From an uncultured Devosia sp. (lineage in GTDB: Bacteria; Pseudomonadota; Alphaproteobacteria; Rhizobiales; Devosiaceae): 5,476 bases of DNA. Of this stretch, positions 1 through 5,476 are shown one piece after another. Below the pieces are notes generated by a model, which saw nothing but the letters and a program-made list of their open reading frames with translations, searched no databases and had not been told where the DNA came from. How positions within the stretch are numbered: the stretch's first letter is position 1; the number at the start of each line of letters is the position of its first letter. The translations under genes were made by a program, and so were the position numbers. The stretch spans positions 1-5,476 of the forward strand of contig CAJYKO010000073.1 in NCBI GenBank assembly GCA_913775215.1, read 5' to 3'.

Positions 1-375
1 ATCCCGCTCGCCGTCATCGCGCGCCAGACGCGCTCGGCCATGCTCGAAGTGCTCGGCGAAGATTATGTGCGCACCGCCAAGGCCAAGGGCATGTCGCCCA
101 ATCGCGTGGTCAATGTGCATGCCTTACGCAATGCGCTGATTCCCGTTGTCACGACCATCGGCCTCCAGGTCGGCCTCTTGCTCGGCGGCGCGATCCTGAC
201 CGAAACCATTTTCACCTGGCCCGGCATCGGCAAATGGATGATCGATTCCATTTCCAAGCGCGACTATGTCGTCGTGCAATCCGGCCTCCTGATCATCGCG
301 CTCATCGTCATGGCCGTGAACCTGATCGTCGACCTTCTCTACGCGCTGATCAATCCGCGCATCCGGGTGCAGTAA
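1..375 (+). CDS. dppB: Dipeptide/oligopeptide ABC transporter permease, DppB-like (5' partial)
   Basis: This is the C-terminal 124 residues of an inner-membrane permease; the reading frame is open from base 1, so the start lies upstream. It would pair with the DppC-like permease to form the transmembrane channel of a peptide importer. The cytoplasmic EAA loop, which docks onto the ATPases, is visible as EDYVRTAKAKG (about residues 20-30 of the visible part), followed by the family-typical HALRNALIPVVTTIGLQ, the GAILTETIFTWPGIG segment, and a last hydrophobic helix (about residues 92-118) ending in INPRIRVQ, where the family usually has DPR. All are hallmarks of the DppB/OppB group of binding-protein-dependent permeases. 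The stop is separated by 1 nt from the next permease. Substrate cannot be read from the sequence; dipeptides are the best guess because the neighbouring genes closely resemble E. coli dppCDF. Confidence 0.93.
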   Translation: MPLAVIARQTRSAMLEVLGEDYVRTAKAKGMSPNRVVNVHALRNALIPVVTTIGLQVGLLLGGAILTETIFTWPGIGKWMIDSISKRDYVVVQSGLLIIALIVMAVNLIVDLLYALINPRIRVQ

Positions 376-376
376 C

Positions 377-1276
377 ATGGCAACCACCACTCCCGCCGTC
401 GGGACCACCAAGCCTGTCTCGGGCTTTCGCGAATTCTGGTTCTATTTCTCGGTCAATCGCGGTGCCGTTATCGGCCTCACCGTCTTTACCATCCTGCTCT
501 TCGTCGCAATCTTTGCGCCCCTCATCGCACCGCACCTTCCCGATGCGCAATATCGCGATGCGCTACTCAAGCCCCCCATCTGGGACGCCAATTCCGATCC
601 GCGCTTTATCCTTGGCACTGATCCCGTGGGTCGCGACATTCTTTCGCGCCTCATCCACGGCGCCCGCTATTCGCTGTTCATCGGCTTTTTCGTCGTTGTC
701 GGCGCACTGATCGTCGGCGTCGTGCTGGGCGTCCTCGCTGGATACTTCCGCGGTTGGGTCGACGCGCTGATCATGCGTATCATGGACATTATTTTGGCTT
801 TTCCGCCGCTGCTCTTGGCGCTGGTACTCGTGGCTATTCTGGGTCCTGGTCTCTTCAACGCCATGATCGCCATTGCGCTGGTGCTGCAGCCCCACTTCGC
901 CCGCCTCGTGCGCGCGGCGGTGATGGCCGAAAAGTCGCGGGAATATGTGACTGCAGCCAAGCTTTCGGGCGCTGGCCATTTCCGCCTGATGATGATCACC
1001 ATCCTCCCCAACTGTTTGGGGCCGCTGATCGTCCAGGCGACGCTGAGCTTTTCCAATGCTATCCTTGAGGCCGCTGCGCTTGGCTTCCTCGGCATGGGCG
1101 CCCAGCCGCCGACGCCGGAATGGGGGACGATGCTCGCGTCAGCGCGCGAGTTCATCATCAAGGCCCCCTGGGTCGTCACCTTCCCAGGCCTCGCCATTCT
1201 CATCACCGTTCTCGCCATCAACCTTATCGGCGACGGCCTGCGCGACGCGCTCGATCCCAAGTTGAAGAGGAGCTGA
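377..1276 (+). CDS. dppC: Dipeptide ABC transporter permease, DppC-like
   Basis: A complete 299-residue inner-membrane permease, the same size as E. coli DppC (about 300). It forms the heterodimeric channel with the preceding DppB-like protein. A short cytoplasmic N-terminus is followed by helix 1 (about residues 29-51), a periplasmic loop with the family motif LGTDPVGRDILSRLIHGAR (79-97), further helices (about 99-123, 131-155, 160-172), and the EAA loop REYVTAAKLSGAG (188-200) that contacts the ATPase. The C-terminal part, with ALGFLGMGAQPPTPEWGTML and GDGLRDALDPKLK, matches what I recall of E. coli DppC almost word for word, which supports the dipeptide-type assignment over OppC or NikC. 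The ATG lies 1 nt after the dppB stop and has only a weak purine stretch upstream (GGG at 365-367), so translation probably depends on coupling with dppB. Confidence 0.95.
   Translation: MATTTPAVGTTKPVSGFREFWFYFSVNRGAVIGLTVFTILLFVAIFAPLIAPHLPDAQYRDALLKPPIWDANSDPRFILGTDPVGRDILSRLIHGARYSLFIGFFVVVGALIVGVVLGVLAGYFRGWVDALIMRIMDIILAFPPLLLALVLVAILGPGLFNAMIAIALVLQPHFARLVRAAVMAEKSREYVTAAKLSGAGHFRLMMITILPNCLGPLIVQATLSFSNAILEAAALGFLGMGAQPPTPEWGTMLASAREFIIKAPWVVTFPGLAILITVLAINLIGDGLRDALDPKLKRS
1267..1272 (+). promoter_or_regulatory. Shine-Dalgarno site for the DppD-like gene
   Basis: GAGGAG lies 8 nt upstream of the ATG at 1281 and inside the last codons of dppC. It is the clearest ribosome binding site in the operon and fixes the start of the first ATPase gene, while keeping its translation coupled to that of dppC. 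Confidence 0.75.
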
Positions 1277-1280
1277 GACC

Positions 1281-2126
1281 ATGTCCCTTCTCGAAATCAA
1301 AAATCTCACCGTCGCCTTCGACACCTCTGCCGGGCTCTTTAAGGCCGTGGACGGGATCGATATCTCCGTCGATGCGAGGGAAGTTCTCGCCATAGTCGGG
1401 GAGAGCGGCTCGGGCAAATCCGTCGCCATGCTCGCGACCATGGGGCTCCTGCCCTCGACTGCGACCGTGACCGCCGATGTCATGACCTTTGAGGGTCGCG
1501 ATCTTCTCAAGATGCCGGAAGCGGAGCGGCGCAAGATCATCGGCAAGGATATCGCCATGATCTTCCAGGAGCCGATTGCAAGCCTCAACCCATGCTTTAC
1601 CGTCGGCTTCCAGATCGGCGAGGTGCTGGAAAAGCATTTGGGCCTGCGCGGCCGTGCGGCGCATGAGCGGGCGCTGGAACTGCTTCGCCAGGTCGGTATT
1701 CGCGACGCGGCTGACAAACTCAAGGCTTTCCCGCACCAGATGTCCGGTGGCCAGTGCCAGCGCATTATGATCGCCATGGCCATCGCCTGCAATCCGACGC
1801 TGCTGATCGCCGACGAGCCCACGACAGCGCTCGACGTGACCATTCAGAAGCAGATCCTCGATCTGCTTGTGCGCCTCCAGGAACAGACCGGCATGGCGCT
1901 GATCATGATCACCCATGACATGGGTGTCGTTGCTGAAACCGCCGACCGTGTGATCGTGCAGTATAAGGGGCACAAGATGGAGGAGGCAGACGTGCTCTCC
2001 CTCTTTGAAAATCCGCAATCGAACTATACGCGGGCCCTTTTGTCTGCTTTGCCGGAAAACGCGGTGGGCGATCGCCTGCCGACCGTATCCGACATGCTCT
2101 TCGAAGCCGCGCCGGGAGTACGATAA
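1281..2126 (+). CDS. dppD: Dipeptide ABC transporter ATP-binding protein, DppD-like (short C-terminus)
   Basis: A 281-residue cytoplasmic ATPase that would power peptide uptake as a heterodimer with the DppF-like protein. Visible motifs in order: Walker A GESGSGKS (40-47), Q-loop FQEP (Q96) followed by SLNPCFTVGFQI typical of DppD, ABC signature SGGQCQR (155-161), Walker B LLIADE (174-179) with catalytic Glu179, D-loop TALD (182-185) and switch His212 in ITHD. All residues needed for ATP hydrolysis are present. The signature carries Cys at position 159; this position varies in the DppD group. The protein ends about 24 residues after the ALL-SALP segment, whereas E. coli DppD (about 327 residues) goes on with a cysteine-containing oligopeptide-transporter C-terminal region. 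That tail is missing here, and nothing suggests a frameshift because the stop overlaps the next start. The start follows dppC after 4 nt and has a good Shine-Dalgarno site. Confidence 0.94.
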   Translation: MSLLEIKNLTVAFDTSAGLFKAVDGIDISVDAREVLAIVGESGSGKSVAMLATMGLLPSTATVTADVMTFEGRDLLKMPEAERRKIIGKDIAMIFQEPIASLNPCFTVGFQIGEVLEKHLGLRGRAAHERALELLRQVGIRDAADKLKAFPHQMSGGQCQRIMIAMAIACNPTLLIADEPTTALDVTIQKQILDLLVRLQEQTGMALIMITHDMGVVAETADRVIVQYKGHKMEEADVLSLFENPQSNYTRALLSALPENAVGDRLPTVSDMLFEAAPGVR

Positions 2127-2956
2127 TGACCACGCCGGTTCTTGAAGTCCGCAATCTCAAGCGCGATTACGTCACCTCGCAAGGCTTTCTGCGCCCCGCC
2201 AAGGTTCTGCACGCCGTCAAGGGCGTGAACTTTACGCTCGAAAAGGGCCGGACGCTGGCGGTTGTCGGCGAAAGCGGCTGTGGCAAGTCCACCCTTGCGC
2301 GCATGATCACGCTGATCGATCCGCCGACCTCAGGCGAAATCCTGATCGACGGCATTCCGGCCAGCGCCGACCACGTCACCAAGGAGCTGCGCCAGAAAGT
2401 GCAGATCGTTTTCCAAAATCCCTATGGCTCGCTCAATCCGCGCCAGAAGATTGGCGATGTGCTAGCCGAACCTTTGCTGCTCAACACCGATATGTCGGCG
2501 GCCGAGCGCCGCGAAAAGTCCATGGCCATGCTGATCAAGGTGGGCCTCCAGCCAGAGCACTATAATCGCTATCCGCACATGTTTTCGGGGGGCCAGCGCC
2601 AGCGCATCGCCATTGCCCGCGCCCTGATGCTCAATCCGAGCTTCCTCGTGCTTGACGAGCCGGTGTCGGCGCTCGACCTTTCGGTCCAGGCCCAGATTCT
2701 GAATCTCCTGAAAGATCTGCAGGATGAGTTTGGCTTGACCTATGTGTTCATCAGCCACGACCTCTCCGTCGTGCGTTACATCGCCGACGAAGTCATGGTC
2801 ATGTACTTTGGCGATGTCGTTGAGCACGGCACGCGCGAAGCGGTTTTTGCCGCGCCACAGCACGAATATACCAAGACGCTCTTTGCTGCGACGCCCAAGG
2901 CCGATGTCGAGCACATCCGCGCCCGCGTCGCGCGTAAGAAAGCATTGACCGCATAA
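2126..2956 (+). CDS. dppF: Dipeptide ABC transporter ATP-binding protein, DppF-like (short C-terminus)
   Basis: A 276-residue cytoplasmic ATPase, partner of the DppD-like protein. Motifs: Walker A GESGCGKST (48-56), Q-loop FQNPYGSLNPR (Q97), HMFSGGQRQRIAIARAL with signature SGGQRQR (154-160), Walker B FLVLDE (173-178), D-loop SALD (181-184), switch His211 in ISHDLSVV. The Q-loop, the signature region and the segment after the Walker A box agree closely with E. coli DppF. Like its partner, it lacks the C-terminal cysteine-rich extension; E. coli DppF is about 334 residues, and this one ends in a basic tail (IRARVARKKALTA). Its ATG overlaps the dppD stop by 1 nt (TAATG), with GGGAG at 2114-2118 about 7 nt upstream, so translational coupling is expected. 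It is the last transporter gene; a strong hairpin follows 16 nt after the stop. Confidence 0.95.
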   Translation: MTTPVLEVRNLKRDYVTSQGFLRPAKVLHAVKGVNFTLEKGRTLAVVGESGCGKSTLARMITLIDPPTSGEILIDGIPASADHVTKELRQKVQIVFQNPYGSLNPRQKIGDVLAEPLLLNTDMSAAERREKSMAMLIKVGLQPEHYNRYPHMFSGGQRQRIAIARALMLNPSFLVLDEPVSALDLSVQAQILNLLKDLQDEFGLTYVFISHDLSVVRYIADEVMVMYFGDVVEHGTREAVFAAPQHEYTKTLFAATPKADVEHIRARVARKKALTA

Positions 2957-2972
2957 TGCATGATTGCCGATA

Positions 2973-2999
2973 CGGCGCGGAGCCAAGCGCTTCGCGCCG
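2973..2999 (+). terminator. Strong hairpin after dppF (possible terminator or mRNA-stabilising element)
   Basis: Bases 2973-2983 pair with 2989-2999 to give an 11-bp stem, perfect apart from one G-U pair, closed by a 5-nt loop (CAAGC). It is very GC-rich and starts 16 nt after the dppF stop. The run of U expected of a classical intrinsic terminator is absent (the sequence continues CGTTGTGC), so it may instead protect the 3' end of the transporter message, attenuate read-through into the BrkB-family gene, or assist a factor-dependent terminator. The pairing is seen directly; the role is inferred. Confidence 0.45.
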
Positions 3000-3011
3000 C
3001 GTTGTGCAGGC

Positions 3012-4028
3012 ATGTCATTTGAGTCAAATAAATCTCGCACCAAACACCCTGATCGTGGCCGCCGCGCCAGGACGCCAATGGCCATTCCGTGGCGCGGCTG
3101 GCGCGACGTCGGCTATCGGCTTTTCGTGGGATTCAACGACAACCGAATCCTTCTGACAGCGGCCGGCGTCACCTTCTTCCTGCTCTTTGCCCTCGTGCCG
3201 TCGCTCAGCCTATTCGTCTCGAGCTATGGCCTTCTCAACGATCCGGCCAGCGTCATCGAACAGCTCAATCTGCTTGAGGGTCTGGTCCCGAGCGATGGCC
3301 TCGAAATCATTCGCGAGCAGCTGGTGCGGCTGACCAGCGAAACCAATGCGTCCCTTGGCTTTGCCCTGTTGATCTCGCTTGGCCTTGCACTTTGGGGCGC
3401 TAGCGCCGGGATCAAGGCCTTTTTCGAAGCCATGAACATCGTCTATGGTGAAAAGGAAAAGCGCAGCTTTATCCGCATCAATCTCCTGGCGCTCGGCTTT
3501 GTGCTCGGCGCGCTGGTGATGCTGGTGGTCATGCTGGGCGCGGTTCTCGTCATGCCAGTGCTGCTGCAGTATCTGGCGCTTGGCGGGTTCGAGTGGCTGG
3601 TGCGCCTCGGCTCTTATGCCATCATGCTGGCAACGCTCGTCATCGCGCTTTCGGCGATCTATCGCTGGGGCCCAAGCCGGCAGGAAGCGCAGTGGCGCTG
3701 GGTCACGCCGGGCAGCCTTTTTGCCACCTTTGGGATCATGGTGATGTCCGCCGGGTTTTCTTGGTATGCCGCCAATTTCTCTAACTACAACGCGACCTAT
3801 GGCTCGCTCGGCGCGCTGATTGGCCTCCTGACCTGGATCTGGTTTTCGGTGACGATCGCTATTCTTGGTGGCGCGCTCAATTCCGAGCTCGAACATCAGA
3901 CGGCCATGGATTCCACCACGGGCGAACCAGCGCCGCTCGGCGCACGCGGCGCTTATGTCGCCGATACGCTGGGCGAAACCTGGCCGAGTGGTGATGGGAA
4001 GGGGGGTGCGCCCTCCCCGGCCGAATAA
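3012..4028 (+). CDS. YihY/BrkB-family inner-membrane protein
   Basis: A 338-residue integral membrane protein of the YihY/virulence factor BrkB family. The molecular function of the family is not settled; old labels as ribonuclease BN are known to be wrong, and BrkB was linked to serum resistance in Bordetella. Hydrophobic segments lie at about residues 46-74 (AAGVTFFLLFALVPSLSLF, the family's first helix), 114-134, 156-184, 196-218, 229-250 and 264-290. The last contains YNATYGSLGALIGLLTWIW and ends in GALNSELE, the most recognisable family signature. The C-terminus is a Gly/Pro-rich, probably disordered tail. The start is uncertain. ATG 3012 was chosen because it lies beyond the hairpin and keeps the basic N-terminal segment; ATG 3078 has a better Shine-Dalgarno (AGGA, 5 nt upstream), and a TTG at 2964 would place the hairpin inside the gene. 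It runs in the same direction as dpp but has no obvious functional tie to it. Confidence 0.9.
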   Translation: MSFESNKSRTKHPDRGRRARTPMAIPWRGWRDVGYRLFVGFNDNRILLTAAGVTFFLLFALVPSLSLFVSSYGLLNDPASVIEQLNLLEGLVPSDGLEIIREQLVRLTSETNASLGFALLISLGLALWGASAGIKAFFEAMNIVYGEKEKRSFIRINLLALGFVLGALVMLVVMLGAVLVMPVLLQYLALGGFEWLVRLGSYAIMLATLVIALSAIYRWGPSRQEAQWRWVTPGSLFATFGIMVMSAGFSWYAANFSNYNATYGSLGALIGLLTWIWFSVTIAILGGALNSELEHQTAMDSTTGEPAPLGARGAYVADTLGETWPSGDGKGGAPSPAE

Positions 4029-4031
4029 ACG

Positions 4032-5063
4032 TTAGAGTACGACGCGCTTGCCTTCGCGCGAGGAGGCGATGAGTGCGTCGATCAGCTTATGGACGCGCAG
4101 GGCGGTCTGACCGGTGGAAACCGGCTGGCATCCAGACTGCACCGCGTCGGCAAATTCGGCGATCTGATCCATGTGCCAATCAAAAGGGAAGGCCATGGGG
4201 TCGGCGCCGCCGCCACTGCTGCTGGCTTCGCCAACCTCCTCTTCTCGCCCATCAAACCAGCGCAGCGTCAGGTTGCCGCCAGTCAGCGTGGCGCTGGCCT
4301 TTTCGAAGTTCAGCACCAGGCTTTCGGCACCACCCGGAAAATTGGCCGTCGTCGCCATCAGGGCGCCCACGGCTCCATTGGCGAATTCCACGCCGCCAGC
4401 GACAAAATCTTCTGTCTCTATCTGGTGAAAACCGGTGGTCGCGGCAAGCGCTGTGACGGCCTTGGCAGGCCCGGTCAGGCTCAACATCAGATCGAGCGAA
4501 TGAATGGCCTGGGTGATCAGAACGCCACCACCATCCTGGACAAAGGTGCCGCGGCCGGGCTTGTCATAATAGCCAATCTGCGGGCGCCACCACGGCACGA
4601 CGAGATGGGCCGAAAACAGCGCGCCAAGCTCGCCGCTGGCAACTTTGGTTGCCAGAGCCTTCGACGCCGCGCGAAAACGATGTTGGAAGATGATCCCAAG
4701 CGTCACGCCGGCCTTTTCACAGATCGAGACGATCCGCGCGGCAGCCTCCGTCGTCCGCTCGACGGGCTTTTCCATCAGGATATGCTTACCGGCCTTGGCC
4801 GCGGCCTCGACCAGCGCCTCGCGTGCATTGGGCGGGGTCAGGATCAGGATGGCATCGATGTCAGGATCGGCCAGCATGGCCTCGTAACTTTGGGCCGCGG
4901 GAAAGTCATAGGTCCGGCAAAACTGCTGCAGCGCTGCAGCGTCGCGGCGCCACACGCCGCGGACCTGGATGCTGTCGCGCAGGGCATCGAGCGCTTGAGC
5001 ATGAGGTTTGGCGGCCATACCAGCGCCGACGACGCCCAGTCCGAACTTTTTCGATTGCGCCAT
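4032..5063 (-). CDS. Gfo/Idh/MocA-family NAD(P)-dependent oxidoreductase
   Basis: A 343-residue cytoplasmic dehydrogenase of the glucose-fructose oxidoreductase / inositol dehydrogenase / MocA family, which oxidises or reduces a hydroxyl of sugars, inositols or related compounds; the substrate cannot be told from sequence alone. The N-terminal Rossmann fold begins with FGLGVVGAGMAAKPHA (dinucleotide motif GAGMAA, 13-18), continues with DIDAILILTPP (68-78) and holds the EKP motif (98-100) whose Lys99 is the usual catalytic/cofactor residue. The C-terminal domain has FQHRF (126-130), an RGTF-QDGGGVLITQAIHSLDL segment (171-192) with the conserved His188 and Asp191, and ends with the typical EGKRVVL. 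The segment PWWRPQIGYYD recalls nucleotide-sugar and amino-sugar dehydrogenases of this family, only a weak hint. An upstream in-frame start at 5180 is less likely: it adds 39 residues without family character and overlaps the EAL gene. The gene converges on the BrkB-family gene with 3 nt between stops. Confidence 0.93.
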   Translation of the reverse strand: MAQSKKFGLGVVGAGMAAKPHAQALDALRDSIQVRGVWRRDAAALQQFCRTYDFPAAQSYEAMLADPDIDAILILTPPNAREALVEAAAKAGKHILMEKPVERTTEAAARIVSICEKAGVTLGIIFQHRFRAASKALATKVASGELGALFSAHLVVPWWRPQIGYYDKPGRGTFVQDGGGVLITQAIHSLDLMLSLTGPAKAVTALAATTGFHQIETEDFVAGGVEFANGAVGALMATTANFPGGAESLVLNFEKASATLTGGNLTLRWFDGREEEVGEASSSGGGADPMAFPFDWHMDQIAEFADAVQSGCQPVSTGQTALRVHKLIDALIASSREGKRVVL

Positions 5064-5161
5064 GGCCGGCCCCTTTGCGTTCCATACAAGATCATGGATG
5101 TCGCAATAGCCAATTTTGGCGTTGCTGTCTTGCCCTCTCGTGACGCACTCGCTTCTGCAGA
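5064..5161 (-). promoter_or_regulatory. Intergenic leader of the oxidoreductase gene with a small dyad
   Basis: This is the longest non-coding gap in the window (98 nt). Besides the ribosome binding site it holds an imperfect inverted repeat at 5103-5125: inner arms GCCAA / TTGGC separated by TT (5109-5120), flanked by GCAA (5103-5106) and TTGC (5122-5125) with a 1-nt register shift. Such a dyad could be an operator for a local regulator. On the minus strand a weak promoter-like pair (TTGGCT, then TTGTAT about 18 nt further) overlaps the dyad, but the match is poor. No intrinsic terminator for the upstream EAL gene is visible, so cotranscription with it is also possible. Confidence 0.3.
5070..5076 (-). 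promoter_or_regulatory. Shine-Dalgarno site deciding the oxidoreductase start
   Basis: Read on the minus strand, AAAGGGG ends 6 nt before the ATG at 5063. This spacing and the match of the following residues to the start of a Rossmann fold support 5063 over the in-frame upstream start at 5180. Confidence 0.6.
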
Positions 5162-5476
5162 TTACCCGGCATGCCGCCACGCGTTGCGGGTCAAAAAGTC
5201 CTCGAAGGCGTCGCGCGACATGGGCTTGGCGAAGGCATAGCCCTGAAGGATATCGCAGCCGAGATCGCGCAGGATACGGGCATGCTCCATACTTTCGACC
5301 CCTTCGGCGACGATTTCGATATCCATGGATTTGCCAATATCGACGATCGAGGCGACGAGCCGCCGCTGGCTGGCTTCGGTGGTGATCGGGTCAACGAGCA
5401 GCCGATCGATCTTGAGGCGGCGCGGCCGCAATTTTTGCAGCGAAACGATGGACGCATAGCCGGTGCCGAAATCGTC
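5162..5476 (-). CDS. EAL-domain cyclic-di-GMP phosphodiesterase, C-terminal part (5' partial)
   Basis: The frame is open to the right edge of the window, so only the last 104 residues are seen. They are the C-terminal half of an EAL domain, which hydrolyses the second messenger cyclic-di-GMP to linear pGpG and so tends to favour motility over biofilm. Visible motifs: DDFGTGYAS (1-9 of the visible part) with the metal-binding Asp pair, LKIDR (21-25) with the catalytic Lys, VAEGVES (56-62) with the conserved Glu, and LGCDILQGYAFAKPM (72-86) with the conserved Gln. All catalytic residues expected in this half are intact, so the protein is probably an active enzyme rather than a degenerate EAL receptor; the EAL motif itself and any sensor, membrane or GGDEF domains lie outside the window. 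It ends 98 nt before the oxidoreductase gene in the same direction. Confidence 0.93.
   Translation of the reverse strand, partial: DDFGTGYASIVSLQKLRPRRLKIDRLLVDPITTEASQRRLVASIVDIGKSMDIEIVAEGVESMEHARILRDLGCDILQGYAFAKPMSRDAFEDFLTRNAWRHAG

Noticed and set aside
1435..1441. DppD-like signature motif SGGQCQR (residues 155-161) considered as a disabling mutation.
   Set aside because: The fifth signature position varies within the DppD group (E. coli has SGGMSQR), and all catalytic residues are intact.
1224..2018. A 264-codon minus-strand open frame across the dppD-like gene.
   Set aside because: Composition typical of a shadow frame (His/Asp/Arg-rich), and the plus strand carries a fully intact ABC ATPase.
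4001..4016. A G-run facing a C-run (6-bp stem, UGCG loop) near the end of the BrkB-family gene, considered as a terminator.
   Set aside because: Short stem with a G-U pair, inside the coding region, with no T-tract on either strand; more likely codons of the Gly/Pro-rich tail.
4925..4940. A 16-bp perfect palindrome (GCTGCAGCGCTGCAGC).
   Set aside because: It lies inside the oxidoreductase coding region and encodes an ordinary Ala-Ala-Ala-Leu-Gln stretch; GC-rich codon use explains it well enough.
4089..5240. A long open frame (383 codons) on the plus strand opposite the oxidoreductase.
   Set aside because: Its translation shows no domain and is rich in Arg/Gly/Gln as expected for an antisense shadow of a GC-rich gene; the minus-strand frame has clear family motifs.

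Overview
The window is a compact, GC-rich stretch of bacterial chromosome with almost no non-coding DNA. Protein similarity, codon use and gene style suggest an alphaproteobacterium, most likely of the Hyphomicrobiales (a rhizobial or Devosia-like lineage). That placement is an inference from recognisable families, not from a marker gene.

Left part (1-2956, plus strand): the distal four genes of a dipeptide/oligopeptide ABC importer operon in the order permease (dppB-like, 5' end outside the window), permease (dppC-like), ATPase (dppD-like), ATPase (dppF-like). Junctions are 1 nt, 4 nt and a 1-nt TAATG overlap, so the four are surely one translationally coupled transcript. The periplasmic binding protein (dppA) is not in the window and would be expected upstream. 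Both ATPases stop just after the conserved nucleotide-binding domain and lack the C-terminal cysteine-rich extension seen in the E. coli homologues.

Middle (2957-4028, plus strand): after a strong hairpin comes a YihY/BrkB-family inner-membrane protein. It may be read through from the transporter operon or expressed separately; its exact start is uncertain. It ends 3 nt from a convergent gene.

Right part (4032-5476, minus strand): a Gfo/Idh/MocA-family NAD(P)-dependent oxidoreductase and, upstream of it, the C-terminal end of a cyclic-di-GMP phosphodiesterase (EAL domain), cut by the window edge. A 98-nt gap between them holds a good ribosome binding site and a small dyad.

Overall this looks like ordinary housekeeping and nutrient-uptake content. 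I see no phage, transposon, CRISPR, RNA gene or defence system, and no convincing undescribed system. The points worth a second look are the paired loss of the ATPase C-terminal cysteine region, the hairpin and AT-rich palindrome ahead of the BrkB-family gene, and the dyad ahead of the oxidoreductase.
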